Shown here piece after piece: positions 18,001-26,058 of a stretch of DNA of 64,000 nt. The translations under genes and the position numbers were made by a program. The stretch covers positions 1-64,000 of the forward strand of contig JAFXAU010000021.1 of the NCBI GenBank assembly GCA_017516865.1, read 5' to 3'. How positions within the stretch are numbered: the stretch's first letter is position 1; every line of letters begins with the position of its first letter. The notes under the pieces were generated by a model that worked only from the letters and a program-made list of their open reading frames with translations, was not told where the DNA came from and did not search any database. This DNA is from Bacteroidales bacterium (GTDB lineage Bacteria; Bacteroidota; Bacteroidia; Bacteroidales; UBA1715).

Positions 18001-18241
18001 TCGGGTTAATCAAAGCTACATTGTGAAGACGCAGACCGAAGTGCGGGAATGTGCTGAAAAACGTCAAATCGACCGTATCGAGTTCGGTTTGGCACGTCAC
18101 GAAAGCAGGAATATAACTTTTCACAATTGGTGTAAGTTTTGCCGGCGTAAATACAAACCAAATCACAATGCACACGGCAGCCACGGATAATCCGAGGACA
18201 GAGCCGAGCGAAATACCGATAATTTTGAGTGCTTTCTTCAT
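15092..18241 (-). CDS. AsmA-like envelope protein
   Basis: A 1049-aa envelope protein with one N-terminal membrane helix (about residues 7-32) and a long, beta-rich remainder, as in AsmA/TamB-type proteins that bridge the two membranes and are linked to lipid transport. An acidic, serine/alanine-rich linker occurs near residues 735-765. The C-terminal block, with [16 protein letters not shown] and [22 protein letters not shown], is the usual AsmA C-terminal region. It begins 9 bp after the lipoprotein stop and lies 7 bp before pyrF. Confidence 0.8.
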   Translation of the reverse strand: MKKALKIIGISLGSVLGLSVAAVCIVIWFVFTPAKLTPIVKSYIPAFVTCQTELDTVDLTFFSTFPHFGLRLHNVALINPMEGAPSDTVAYVEELVATVDVDEYLSNANVVINGCYLSNVKANIYVNADSVANYDVFVSDTTAEDTSSTSAFNKLAIKDVKVENLSATYIDVPGNMNASVSNINLNANVEMEGDDIDADLKMTSDAIAFALTDSTQLNVSVGALDTKFEGEIDDYNFVKGTLNLFLDNVSADMAGSKYADSLKIQTHVPLEVTLDTLKVALKDALVGINEHQISLSGDAEIDDDIRMDMHFSTNNIALSSLLPLVPKDIIKDYLDGIDINGVIQLSGAAQGIMNDSLMPLITADATYSNGSIVVDGLGHDLYDVSTTVHANVDLNEEKNSYATITSLSAKTGKSSVSASGKISDLLNDIAVDIKANARVWLLDLKNDIPSEVFATGWADAVVFAKCKLDDLTDVNLNKIKANGDVVLTDFEAIYEDSTFVNTDKIAINFTLPSTHTAQNFKEVIDVGVSSELLKLSMTDFMNTTVENPVIRVGLPDVMDTTKDLSVACDFKMKNLAVDLVADTINAQIRNPHGSVSMVPKGKKTGYTCLMNCDSVYANVASDVAARTGTIFVDAKAEYDSTYEDVLQQWNPDVKLNFNQGQIALSAIDFPIKIAKIKCDMNKNRFKIDQSKVIVGNSDFQLTGIINNIVDYLNGEDILKGDLQFTSDYTDVMELMEMVSGMGDTTEVATDEAQATTVAASADSSAAVEEDNPFMVPLGVDIVMNTDIKKALAGKKIIEHVGGSLTIRDGVLVLEEMGFTCDAAQMQLTAMYRSARKNHLFAGFDFHLIDISIADLIDMIPDIDTIVPMLKSFSGKAEFHLAAETYLKSNYDPKFSTLRGAAAIKGRDLVLMDNETYQKISKLLLFNKKKTKNVVDSIDVEMGVFRNQVDLYPFVVSMDKYQAVLSGYHNLDMSCRYHISLTKSPLPIKLGLNLFGTLDDLKYKVGRCEYKKTFKPQKQGKVDETVMHLKQTISSSIRAGVKNQDALIKE

Positions 18242-18250
18242 AACAGAGTG

Positions 18251-18595
18251 TTATTGCTTGGTAAATGTGTATGTTTTTCCATTGGAAGTGTATGACAAAG
18301 TTGTTTCTGTCAACGTAGTGACGGTATATTGCTTCGGCACTACTGCGGAACTTGCTTCCATTTGGTGGTATTGCGTCAGTTTTTCACCATCGAGCTCCCA
18401 TGTGAACGACTGTGCCTCTGACTCGTCAACATCGTCTGCAGTGTCCCATGTATAACCAGTTCCTGATGAAACATATTTTTCATACAACGTACCGCATTTC
18501 CATTTCCCATATAACAGAGTCTCGTCAAATTCTTTTTTGCCACAGCCAGCAAAAAGGATGAACGAAAGGAATAAAAGGGATATTATTTTTTTCAT
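18251..18595 (-). CDS. small lipocalin-like lipoprotein
   Basis: A 114-aa protein with a lipoprotein signal whose lipobox is FAGC (lipidated Cys18). The mature part begins LLYGKWKCGT and continues with beta-strand pairs ending TYTFTKQ, resembling the short lipocalin-like domains common in Bacteroidales. A longer frame to 18805 exists, but it would run through the end of the upstream gene, and the ATG at 18595 gives a perfect signal peptide. Function unknown; it sits between two genes of the same strand with gaps of 4 and 9 bp. Confidence 0.78.
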   Translation of the reverse strand: MKKIISLLFLSFILFAGCGKKEFDETLLYGKWKCGTLYEKYVSSGTGYTWDTADDVDESEAQSFTWELDGEKLTQYHQMEASSAVVPKQYTVTTLTETTLSYTSNGKTYTFTKQ

Positions 18596-18599
18596 ATTT

Positions 18600-19340
18600 C
18601 TATTGTTGTTCAGTTGAATTTTCCGCTTGTTCACTATCAAATTCCGTTCCAGAATGTTGCAACTCAGATTTTCGCCATACGTAGGACACGCCGTATTCTG
18701 TACAGATTTTTCGACGTTCTTCGGCAGGGAGATTTTTATAAAAATCCTCCACGGCGTTCCATATTTCAATAATGAGTTCGTCGCCACGTTTCCGTAAATC
18801 TTCAATATAGTCGGCAGAGCGTTTGTCGCTCATCAGTCGGAATTCGTTATTTCTGGAAGCAGCCACAAATTTGTCGTATTCAATTTTCAGAAGCGAAATA
18901 CGTGGATTCGACATAGGCGTTCCGCCCTCGCTAATACGGAGATTTTCGCCTTCGATGAGTTTTTTACCCCATTCAATGATTTCCTCTGTCGTTTCGAGTG
19001 ACGGGAGTTTCTTTTTTGTCAAGCCGTAATAATCTCGTGCCGAGCTTTTAAACTCGTCACGTGCAATTGCCATGTTCAAAACTTGAATGAAATGCGAGAT
19101 ATACATTTTCGTCCGTTTCTGAAGATGATAAAAGTTAGCACCTTTTTCAACCGATTGACTGTAGAACGACCGTCGCTGACGGATTCCGCTTTGAAGCGAA
19201 GGGAGGAAAAATTTCGCTTTAAGAATTATCTCATAAGTCAAAGCACATTCGTTACTTGGCATGTTTTTACACTTGTCAATCGCCGTCTGAAGAGCCTTTA
19301 CTCTCGCCGCATCGGTATTTGGAAGACGTCTGTATGGCAT
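18600..19340 (-). CDS. conserved Bacteroidales protein of unknown function
   Basis: A 246-aa mainly helical cytoplasmic protein starting MPYRRLPNTDAARVKAL, an opening I have the impression is recurrent in Bacteroidales proteins without known function. It has several amphipathic helices (KRTKMYISHFIQVLNMAI, YIEDLRKRGDELIIEIWNAVEDFY) and an acidic tail. I set the start at 19340 because a longer frame reaching 19466 passes through the promoter at 19373-19406. First gene of a possible operon with the lipoprotein and AsmA-like genes. Confidence 0.75.
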   Translation of the reverse strand: MPYRRLPNTDAARVKALQTAIDKCKNMPSNECALTYEIILKAKFFLPSLQSGIRQRRSFYSQSVEKGANFYHLQKRTKMYISHFIQVLNMAIARDEFKSSARDYYGLTKKKLPSLETTEEIIEWGKKLIEGENLRISEGGTPMSNPRISLLKIEYDKFVAASRNNEFRLMSDKRSADYIEDLRKRGDELIIEIWNAVEDFYKNLPAEERRKICTEYGVSYVWRKSELQHSGTEFDSEQAENSTEQQ

Positions 19341-19372
19341 AATCTCTAAATATTTTAAAATATTGTAGTCAG

Positions 19373-19406
19373 CAAAACTAACAAAATTATTTTGTTCTAT
19401 GTCAAA
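19373..19406 (-). promoter_or_regulatory. promoter of the 246-aa protein operon
   Basis: On the minus strand TAGTTTTG (19373-19380) matches TAnnTTTG, with TTTG at 19403-19406, 22 nt upstream. Leader of about 25 nt. Confidence 0.5.
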
Positions 19407-19535
19407 GAAATTGAGAAAAATACAAGAGATTTTACCAAAATACGAATATCTCTCTAAAACTCTCAAATCGGGACTTCGTAAAAATGCGAAAGTACAGTTT
19501 TCACGATTTTTTCTTTTTTTTTAACCGAAATTGTA

Positions 19536-19543
19536 TAGGTTTG
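19536..19543 (+). promoter_or_regulatory. -7 box of the acyl-CoA synthetase gene
   Basis: TAGGTTTG matches TAnnTTTG 22 nt before the ATG at 19566. A TTTC at 19510-19513 could serve as the -33 box with a 22-nt spacer. Confidence 0.5.
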
Positions 19544-19565
19544 CCCCGAACTAACAAAATAAAAA

Positions 19566-21350
19566 ATGGAAGTTACACGAATTTTTGACCTTTTGGGTCA
19601 AGACAAAGAACAACAAGCAAACAGCGAATACTGCGATAAAGGAGTAGCTCTGGCTCACAAAGTAAATGGCGAATGGATTAAATATTCAATCGAGGAATAT
19701 ATTGAAAATGTTAATAATGTAAGTTACGCTCTGCTTTCGCTCGGCATAGAGCCAGGCGACAAAGTGGGAATCGTAAGTGGCAACCGCCCCGAATGGAACT
19801 TTCTCGACATGGGCGTTATGCAGATTGGTGCTGTTCCCGTGCCAATTTACCCGACAATCAGTCAGGAAGATTATCGGTATATTTTGAACCACGCCGAAGT
19901 AAAATTGCTTTTCATTGAAGGAAAGGAACTTCGGAAAAAAATCGAGCCGATTCTGCCCGAATGCACGTCAATCAAGGAAATCTTCACATTTGTGAACCAA
20001 AACAGCGGATACCGCTATTTCCAACAATTGGTTGACCTCGGAAAAGAAAACCCGCAGCCCGAAAAGGTTGAAGCACTGAAAGCAACAGTTAAGCCAAACG
20101 ATTTGGCAACAATCATTTATACATCGGGAACAACAGGAAATCCGAAAGGTGTGATGCTTTCGCACAACAACATTTTAATGAATGTAAAGAACGTTGTGGA
20201 ACTGCTACATAAAGAAAACCGCGTTGTGATGAGCTGCCTGCCGTTGTGCCACGCATACGAACGTATGTTGATGTACGCATATCATTACGTAGGCGCGTCG
20301 ATTTACTATTCGGATTTGGCTCTCATTGCTGACAATCTGAAAGAAGTTCATCCAACGATTATGTGCGCCGTGCCACGTCTGTTGGAAAAAATCTACGACA
20401 AACTCTATATGGCTGGAAAAAAACAGCCGTTCATTACAAAGAAAATCTACTACTGGGCGGTTGATTTGGCTACGAAATACAAATTAGACCCATCGAAACG
20501 TTCATGGTGGTACAATCTTCGCCACAAATTCGCCGACAAAATGGTATATTCAAAATGGCGCGACGCACTTGGTGCCGTACGATTGACGCAGGTCGTTTCG
20601 GGTGGTTCGGCTCTGCAACCTCGATTGGCGTCGTTCTTCCAAGCAATTGGAATGGTGATTTACGAAGGATACGGATTGTCGGAAACGTCGCCGGTGATTG
20701 CCGTTGCCCGCGATGAGGCATACACTCACGAACCAGGAACGGTTGGATTGCCGTTGCCGGGCATTGAAGTAAAAATTGCCGAAAACGACGAACTTGTATG
20801 CCGTGGCCACAATGTAATGCTTGGCTACTACAAAGACGAGGCAAAAACTAAAGAAGTAATCGACGCCGACGGTTGGTTCCACACTGGCGACACGGCTATC
20901 ATCACGAAAAATGGTTTGGTGAAAATCACTGGTCGTATCAAGAGTTTGTTCAAGACATCGTTCGGAAAATACGTCAATCCAGAATTGATTGAAGAAAAAT
21001 TCATGACTTCGCCGTTTATCAATGCAATTGTTGTTTGCGGCGAAAACCGTCAATATCCTGTGGCACTGATAGTTCCAGAATTTTCATGTTTGCGTACGTG
21101 GTGCGATTCCCACCATGTTCCATTCAATTCTGAACAAGAAGTGGTGAAAAATCCGCAAGTAATTGCCCGTATTCAGAAAGAGGTGAAAAAATTCAACTCA
21201 AACTTTGCCGACTACGAGCAAGTTAAACGATTTACGTTGATTCCAGAAGAATGGACACCGCAAAACGGTTTGCTTTCGCCAACATTGAAAGTAAAACGAA
21301 AAGTTGTTCAGGCAACATACGCTGAAGAGTTAGAGAAATTGTTTAGTTAA
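19566..21350 (+). CDS. long-chain fatty acid--CoA ligase (AMP-forming)
   Basis: A 594-aa ANL-superfamily adenylating enzyme of the FAA1 type. The P-loop-like YTSGTTGNPKGVMLSHNN is at about residues 185-202. Further motifs are YEGYGLSETSPV and the hinge region GWFHTGDTAIITKNGLVKITGRIKSLFKTSFGKYV. The C-terminal catalytic lysine region is NGLLSPTLKVKRK. It activates fatty acids to acyl-CoA through an acyl-AMP intermediate. Single-gene unit with its own promoter and a strong terminator. Confidence 0.95.
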   Translation: MEVTRIFDLLGQDKEQQANSEYCDKGVALAHKVNGEWIKYSIEEYIENVNNVSYALLSLGIEPGDKVGIVSGNRPEWNFLDMGVMQIGAVPVPIYPTISQEDYRYILNHAEVKLLFIEGKELRKKIEPILPECTSIKEIFTFVNQNSGYRYFQQLVDLGKENPQPEKVEALKATVKPNDLATIIYTSGTTGNPKGVMLSHNNILMNVKNVVELLHKENRVVMSCLPLCHAYERMLMYAYHYVGASIYYSDLALIADNLKEVHPTIMCAVPRLLEKIYDKLYMAGKKQPFITKKIYYWAVDLATKYKLDPSKRSWWYNLRHKFADKMVYSKWRDALGAVRLTQVVSGGSALQPRLASFFQAIGMVIYEGYGLSETSPVIAVARDEAYTHEPGTVGLPLPGIEVKIAENDELVCRGHNVMLGYYKDEAKTKEVIDADGWFHTGDTAIITKNGLVKITGRIKSLFKTSFGKYVNPELIEEKFMTSPFINAIVVCGENRQYPVALIVPEFSCLRTWCDSHHVPFNSEQEVVKNPQVIARIQKEVKKFNSNFADYEQVKRFTLIPEEWTPQNGLLSPTLKVKRKVVQATYAEELEKLFS

Positions 21351-21453
21351 TCAAATGTCTCGATTTCCTTGAGGGATAACATATATTAGACTTCATCCAA
21401 TGAATGAAACCGCAGAAAACCTGTATGGAGTTGGTGTTGAAGTAACAATGTAG

Positions 21454-21480
21454 AAAAGGGATTTTGCAATCCCTTTTTTT
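21454..21480 (+). terminator. terminator after the acyl-CoA synthetase gene
   Basis: A 10-bp perfect stem (21454-21463 with 21468-21477) followed by a T run. About 100 nt past the stop codon. The stretch 21351-21453 and 21481-21587 shows no gene. Confidence 0.8.
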
Positions 21481-21587
21481 ATGAATTTCCTTGCCGAAGT
21501 CGAAAACTCGCACAAACTAAATTGGCGGTTGCCCAAAGTACGTTTTCATCAAGGGCGATACCAATATACGACAACCGATTTCGTTTG

Positions 21588-21917
21588 TCAAGAATTATCT
21601 GATTCCTTGTTTATACTTACCGAATTTCTATTGTTTCCCCATTCTACAACTTTCAAGGTGTTCCTAACGTCGTGCAGTTCAATCTCTTTCTTACAATGAG
21701 GGCAGACGAAGGGAGTCCAACGTTGTGTTTTTTCAAAATAACCGCCACACTCGCATTGCTTGTAGAATGGTTCGTGGGCTTCTGGTTCGTCGGAAGCCAA
21801 CAGTTCCTTTCCACAACTGTCACAGTGCAGAATTATTGAATCTTGCACTTTCCCCTCACGCCATTCAAACGTTTTGTTGCAATAGGGGCAAGGGATTATA
21901 AAGGTTAGACCGCTCAT
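21588..21917 (-). CDS. double zinc-ribbon protein
   Basis: A 109-aa protein with four cysteine pairs: CPYC (10-13), CDSC (32-35), CEC (about 54-56) and CPHC (about 71-74). This indicates two zinc ribbons with a linker. Such ribbons often bind nucleic acids or serve as protein adaptors. No catalytic motif is seen, and I recognise no named family. It has its own promoter, which carries the same 19-bp element as the promoter of the upstream Nmad operon, so it likely works with those genes. Confidence 0.75.
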   Translation of the reverse strand: MSGLTFIIPCPYCNKTFEWREGKVQDSIILHCDSCGKELLASDEPEAHEPFYKQCECGGYFEKTQRWTPFVCPHCKKEIELHDVRNTLKVVEWGNNRNSVSINKESDNS

Positions 21918-21933
21918 CAGTTTTATTTTTTTA

Positions 21934-21971
21934 CAAAACTATGGGTAGGATATGCCAAAACAAGGCAGAGG
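21934..21971 (-). promoter_or_regulatory. promoter with shared 19-bp element, copy 1
   Basis: On the minus strand -7 TAGTTTTG (21934-21941) and CTTG (21961-21964) are 19 nt apart. The plus-strand element TGCCAAAACAAGGCAGAGG covers 21953-21971. It includes TGCC-N7-GGCA, a possible inverted-repeat operator over the -33 box. A near-identical copy lies at 24688-24706 in the same position relative to its promoter. Confidence 0.65.
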
Positions 21972-21991
21972 CTTGGAGAAATTTCGAAAAA

Positions 21992-22795
21992 TTATTCAAT
22001 TATTTGTTTTACCCATTCTAAAATTTTCGGAGTTGCTTCAAATACAAATTCCTGACCTTTTGCCGCAGACTGGAAATAATTGTCTTTCCACGGATGAGGG
22101 TGGTAACTAATTTCCACTTCTTTGAAAAAATCGGGTAAATCCCATTTGCTTTTTGTCATTCCTTCTTTTGTAAGGATTCTGTCTTTTTGATAATTTAGAA
22201 GACCGCATCCGTTGACATTTGGCATAAATGAAAGATTGTCAGTAGGTAAGAAAATCGCATTGTTTTCATCTTTTCTTTCTTTTTTATCTCCAATGTGAGG
22301 ATGGTCTTTCAGCCATTCGGGAGCGTCATCTTTTCGTTTGATAATACTGCCAACTTGCATATAACCATAAATGACATGCTTTTCTTTAGCGCCCTTTTTA
22401 TATTGAAGTTTCCCTTGATACATTTCCGTTTCCTTGAATAAACCAAAGAAAAGAAACAAATCTCCTTCTGCCACACCCATATTTCGCAAATGGCTCAATG
22501 CGGTATCAGCTTGCCCAAAAGCTGGTTTCCAGCCTGACTTACGTTTACGAACATCTTTTCGTAAGTCTGGGTCTAGGTGACACATATCATTTCCTGTAAT
22601 TGTTGTCCTCGGATTAAGCGAATGAATAATTTCATAATAATTCATTCCTAGTTCTTTGCAAAACAATGAAGAAAACGCATTATTCCCATCTATGGTTGGA
22701 ATTGGCAATGAAAGTAATGTACCATTGGGTAAAATGGGACTTTGAGTTCCTCCGTTTTCGGAATCAAATCCTTTTCTGCTTAAAATGATTTTCAT
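21992..22795 (-). CDS. Nmad3-like (nucleotide modification associated) protein
   Basis: A 267-aa protein that starts MKIILSRKGFDSENGGTQSP and continues with LPNGTLLSLPIP, the opening I associate with the family called nucleotide modification associated domain 3. The family was named from genome context with predicted DNA base-modification genes; its activity is not established. Further conserved-looking parts are CHLDPDL and GDLFLFFGLFKE. It overlaps the Nmad2-like gene by 4 bp (ATGA), so the two are translationally coupled. The protein looks complete and cytoplasmic. Confidence 0.75.
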   Translation of the reverse strand: MKIILSRKGFDSENGGTQSPILPNGTLLSLPIPTIDGNNAFSSLFCKELGMNYYEIIHSLNPRTTITGNDMCHLDPDLRKDVRKRKSGWKPAFGQADTALSHLRNMGVAEGDLFLFFGLFKETEMYQGKLQYKKGAKEKHVIYGYMQVGSIIKRKDDAPEWLKDHPHIGDKKERKDENNAIFLPTDNLSFMPNVNGCGLLNYQKDRILTKEGMTKSKWDLPDFFKEVEISYHPHPWKDNYFQSAAKGQEFVFEATPKILEWVKQIIE

Positions 22796-23451
22796 TTTTT
22801 CTTTTGATTAATACCTGATGAATAATTTTTAGTGACAAAATCTATTATTTGTTTTGCAATAGGATCATCTAATTGGATTTTTTTGCAACGAGGGACAACA
22901 AAGTTTTTATCATTAACTATATCGCTCTTTGGAATAGCATGTTCCACTCCAAAGTAATAGAATTCCTTACATACAAGGACTCTTTCGCCGCTCAAATCAC
23001 GTTTTTTGTTCTCTTCGCCGTGATGAGCATTTTCATGTCGCTTAAAGCCCAATGGTTCGCTATCATCTGGCTCATAAATATTGTCACCAAAGTATTCAAT
23101 ATCACTGGCTTGGGGTATTATGTTATTGCCACAACTTTTACATCCTTCTTTTTCGTCTTTATCAAATTGGTCTGGTTGCCTTTTCTTTTTATATTCTTTC
23201 CAATAGTCCTTTATTTTGGGGTTGTCAGAAACTTTTGCCAAATAGATTAATGCTTGAGTTGCATCAGTAAAACGAAATTCATCATTTTTTCCTTGAACTT
23301 TGTTAGAAGTCCACCCTGAAATCCAATATTCTTTTTGGGCATTTTTACGAATTTTAGGTTTACAAGTTGCCAAAGTCAACACTCCATGATATGGATTTGG
23401 AGCAAATCCAGTGTCATGTGTCATTTTGTAACAATAAAGAGATTCTGTCAT
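22792..23451 (-). CDS. Nmad2-like (nucleotide modification associated) protein
   Basis: A 219-aa protein opening with YCYKMTHDTGFAPNPYHGVL and TLATCKPKIRK, the pattern of nucleotide modification associated domain 2. The later GDNIYEP, an HH pair in ENAHHGEEN and VLVCKEFYYFGVEHAIP also fit my memory of the family. An insert with CKSC (about residues 104-107) is not expected and may bind metal. The role of the family is predicted only: binding or making modified bases or nucleotides. Overlaps the Nmad3-like gene by 4 bp; the 387-aa gene ends 35 bp upstream. Confidence 0.75.
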   Translation of the reverse strand: MTESLYCYKMTHDTGFAPNPYHGVLTLATCKPKIRKNAQKEYWISGWTSNKVQGKNDEFRFTDATQALIYLAKVSDNPKIKDYWKEYKKKRQPDQFDKDEKEGCKSCGNNIIPQASDIEYFGDNIYEPDDSEPLGFKRHENAHHGEENKKRDLSGERVLVCKEFYYFGVEHAIPKSDIVNDKNFVVPRCKKIQLDDPIAKQIIDFVTKNYSSGINQKKK

Positions 23452-23486
23452 AATAGTAAAATGTTAATTATTCCAAATATACAATT

Positions 23487-24650
23487 TTATTTTCTCCAAT
23501 TATATTCCACCTCCAATACTTTCGAAACAGCATATTTCCAGTCATCTTGGTTGAAACTCGGTGTGAATTGGATTTTTGTCATTGCCAAATCATAGTTTCC
23601 CGATGTACGATAACCACCATACGCTTCATCTCGGAAATTTACATTTCGTACATTTACTTTTATTGGTTTTTCGGTCTTGTCAAGTTGATAAAATACTGTT
23701 CCAAGCCGTTCAAATTGTTTGCATTCTTGTAGGGCAACATAATGATTATCAAGCATAAAGGCATATAACTCACAAACTGTATTTACACTAACGGGAAATA
23801 CTTGAAGTCCGCCACCATTATTTTTTGTCGCTTTTACTACATCGCCTGTGTATATCCAATCGCCCAAAGTGTCTTTGAATGGCGTTTTAACTCCTGCAAA
23901 TATCACTTTTCGAGCGAAGCCCCAGTTCCAACATTCATCGTTAAAAACCTCCATTACTACGTTAGCGGATTCTCTTCGTTCCTCATCGGTTATTTTGTCG
24001 TTTTTCTCGTCGGGGAGAAAAACATACATGTCATCGTTGTGAAAGAAAAATCTTCCAAACATTACATAGCCAAACTTTCCTTCCTCAAGCACGTATCGCA
24101 CACGAATACTCGGAACACACGTTTTCATTCCAGCCCCAATTTCATAGCGATATTGTTTACATAGATTTTTTAGTACATCTTCATCAATCGCTTCGGGACA
24201 TTCATACTCTTTTTTAGGTGGAACAAGCGTCTTTTCTATCATAACACTTAACCACTCAATAGGCATTGCAACGTTGGTCAACCCTGCTATTTCTGAGAAC
24301 AATTGAGCCATTGTTTCATCTTTCCTGTTAATGCTTTTTTTATTGCTATCGGTTTTTTCATAACTCATACGGGTTATAAGAAACCGATTGTCGGGATGAC
24401 TTTTTACATATTCGAAAAATTCTTCAAAATATGGCAACATTGCATTAATGTTGTTAAAATCAACGGGAAGTGCATAGCATTGCCCTTGCCGACCAAGCTT
24501 TCCTTGAGCGGCTCCAAATTTTTTACACGCAAATCGTGCGGCACTCCGTGTATGACTTCCTTGAAAATCAGTGGCAAACACAAAAATCTCACACTTTGAC
24601 AACTCTGTAACTTTGCTTGTTAAAACAATGCCTTGATAATGTTTTTCCAT
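23487..24650 (-). CDS. 387-aa protein with N-terminal phage-type FVFG..GxHxxxAA domain
   Basis: Residues 1-130 resemble a family common in phages and Bacteroidetes, with IFVFATDFQGSHTRSAARFA, then FGAAQGKLGRQGQCYALPV, an SHPDNRFLITR strand and a late IAGLT. The usual glycine-rich FGSNLxGxHGxGAA is altered here to FATDFQGSHTRSAA. The second half contains LGDWIYTGDVVKA, slightly like the YopX phage domain, and YAFMLDNHYVALQEC with LGTVFYQLD. No known enzyme motif is seen. The start at 24650 was chosen because the longer frame to 24698 runs into the promoter. First gene of the Nmad operon. Confidence 0.68.
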   Translation of the reverse strand: MEKHYQGIVLTSKVTELSKCEIFVFATDFQGSHTRSAARFACKKFGAAQGKLGRQGQCYALPVDFNNINAMLPYFEEFFEYVKSHPDNRFLITRMSYEKTDSNKKSINRKDETMAQLFSEIAGLTNVAMPIEWLSVMIEKTLVPPKKEYECPEAIDEDVLKNLCKQYRYEIGAGMKTCVPSIRVRYVLEEGKFGYVMFGRFFFHNDDMYVFLPDEKNDKITDEERRESANVVMEVFNDECWNWGFARKVIFAGVKTPFKDTLGDWIYTGDVVKATKNNGGGLQVFPVSVNTVCELYAFMLDNHYVALQECKQFERLGTVFYQLDKTEKPIKVNVRNVNFRDEAYGGYRTSGNYDLAMTKIQFTPSFNQDDWKYAVSKVLEVEYNWRK

Positions 24651-24668
24651 AATAACTCCTTTTTTTGA

Positions 24669-24706
24669 CAAAGAAAAACCAAAGGTGTGCCAAATCAAGG
24701 CAGAGG
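24669..24706 (-). promoter_or_regulatory. promoter with shared 19-bp element, copy 2
   Basis: On the minus strand -7 TTTCTTTG (24669-24676, one mismatch to TAnnTTTG) and CTTG (24696-24699) are 19 nt apart. The plus-strand element TGCCAAATCAAGGCAGAGG covers 24688-24706 and differs from copy 1 at one base. Both copies lie about 36-38 nt before their start codons. Confidence 0.65.
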
Positions 24707-24762
24707 TTTTGTTTTTTTTTCTGAATTATTTAGACTAAATGGGTAATTCCGAAATAAAATAG

Positions 24763-24770
24763 TAGTTTTG
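24763..24770 (+). promoter_or_regulatory. -7 box of the ogt gene
   Basis: TAGTTTTG matches TAnnTTTG and lies 28 nt before the ATG at 24799. It is divergent from the Nmad operon promoter 57 nt away. Confidence 0.5.
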
Positions 24771-24798
24771 AGAAACTCGTATAAAGAATATGTAACAA

Positions 24799-25305
24799 AT
24801 GCTCTATCAATTCAAATATCAAACTCCTGATGGTTTCAACGACCTGCTGATGCGCTCGGATGGCGAGAGTCTTGTCGGTTTGTGGTTTGAGAATTCTGTT
24901 GACGCAAAGAAAAATATCTTACACTGTGCGGAAAAAGATTTGCCTATTTTCTGTGAAACTTGTCGTTGGCTCGACGAATATTTTTCGGGCAGGCAGCCCG
25001 ATTTTACGCCACAATACAAAATTGAAAATCCAACTTCTTTTCGGTGCGAAGTTCTTGATATTGTGAGCGATATTCCCTTCGGCAAAACAATTACATACGG
25101 CGAAATTGCCGCACAAATCGCGAAAAGGCACGGAATCGGGAAAATGTCGGCTCAGGCCGTCGGTGGCGCGGTCGGGTGGAATCCGATTTGTCTTATTGTT
25201 CCGTGTCACCGTGTGGTTGGTGCGAATGGAAAACTCACCGGCTACGGAGGTGGTATCAACAACAAGATTGCCTTGCTGAAACTTGAGGGTTCGCTTTTCC
25301 CATAA
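24799..25305 (+). CDS. ogt: methylated-DNA--protein-cysteine methyltransferase
   Basis: A 168-aa suicide repair protein that removes alkyl groups from O6 of guanine. The acceptor motif IVPCHRVV has Cys136, preceded by the DNA-binding helix-turn-helix region YGEIAAQIAK and the arginine-finger area AVGGAVGWNP. The trailing LTGYGGG is the usual end of the motif. It is transcribed away from the Nmad operon. Whether it has a role with that operon is not shown; the gene is a common housekeeping repair gene. Confidence 0.93.
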   Translation: MLYQFKYQTPDGFNDLLMRSDGESLVGLWFENSVDAKKNILHCAEKDLPIFCETCRWLDEYFSGRQPDFTPQYKIENPTSFRCEVLDIVSDIPFGKTITYGEIAAQIAKRHGIGKMSAQAVGGAVGWNPICLIVPCHRVVGANGKLTGYGGGINNKIALLKLEGSLFP

Positions 25306-25306
25306 T

Positions 25307-25930
25307 TTATTTCAACTCGTTGATTTCTTTTTGCAGATTTTCAAGAAATGTGCCTGCGTGCATACCGTCCATCTGTGTGTGATGAAACTGAAACGAGATG
25401 GGTAAATAGTACCTGAAGAAACGTTTTCTGTACCGACCCCAAATCAAAAACGGATTGTTAAAAATGCCCGAATTCATACCGACGGCACCGTCAATTTCGG
25501 TAGTGACGATTGCCGACGTGCCAATAACCATAAACTCTTCGGACAAATCCTTGTCGATTCCGCTTTCTGCAACGTGCGCCGTACGTGTAAGGTAATTCCG
25601 ATTAAATTGCTCCACATTCTCGTCGAAAGGAATGTCGCAGGAATGAATTTCGCCATTTTTGCTTTTCACAATTGTATTGACCGCAAGAACGTCGTATTGC
25701 ATCAGCTTGTTGCCAATGGGCAGAAGGTAAAACTCCTGTATGTCCGCCGCCGCCTTGCCTATGCAGTAATCCAAAAGCATATTGAATTTCAGGTTCCGTT
25801 TCTTGCTGATTCTCACTATATTCGTGACGTTCAATGTTTTGAAAAACGTCACCATTGGATTCGGTGCCTTCATCCAAAGGGAAAACGCCGTTGCTCTTGT
25901 CGTTTCATCGGGGTTGATTTCGTGTTTCAT
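25307..25930 (-). CDS. chloramphenicol acetyltransferase-like protein (CatA type)
   Basis: A 207-aa acyl-CoA-dependent acyltransferase of the trimeric CAT fold. The active-site motif HHTQMDG is at 183-189 with catalytic His184 and structural Asp188. FNMLLDYCIGKAA in the first half also fits the family. The length is a little under the usual 213-220. Chromosomal CatA-like proteins in Bacteroidales may act on other substrates, so resistance cannot be inferred from the sequence alone. Convergent with ogt, one base apart. Confidence 0.85.
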   Translation of the reverse strand: MKHEINPDETTRATAFSLWMKAPNPMVTFFKTLNVTNIVRISKKRNLKFNMLLDYCIGKAAADIQEFYLLPIGNKLMQYDVLAVNTIVKSKNGEIHSCDIPFDENVEQFNRNYLTRTAHVAESGIDKDLSEEFMVIGTSAIVTTEIDGAVGMNSGIFNNPFLIWGRYRKRFFRYYLPISFQFHHTQMDGMHAGTFLENLQKEINELK

Positions 25931-26009
25931 TTTGCAATATCTGAATTCAATTTTCTTTGATTAATGATTAGACTGCAAGAAGCTAGAAGCTATTTGGTTC
26001 ACAAAAAAA

Positions 26010-26038
26010 TTCCTTCCGCTCTTAATGAACGGAAGGAA
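26010..26038 (-). terminator. terminator of the first GH8 gene
   Basis: A 9-bp stem (26010-26018 with 26030-26038) followed on the minus strand by a run of seven T. 20 nt after the GH8 stop codon. Confidence 0.85.
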
Positions 26039-26058
26039 CCACCAACGGAAAATGTTAA

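Noticed and set aside
18595..18805. longer start for the 114-aa lipoprotein gene
   Set aside because: The extra N-terminal sequence lies inside the upstream gene, and the internal ATG gives a proper lipoprotein signal.
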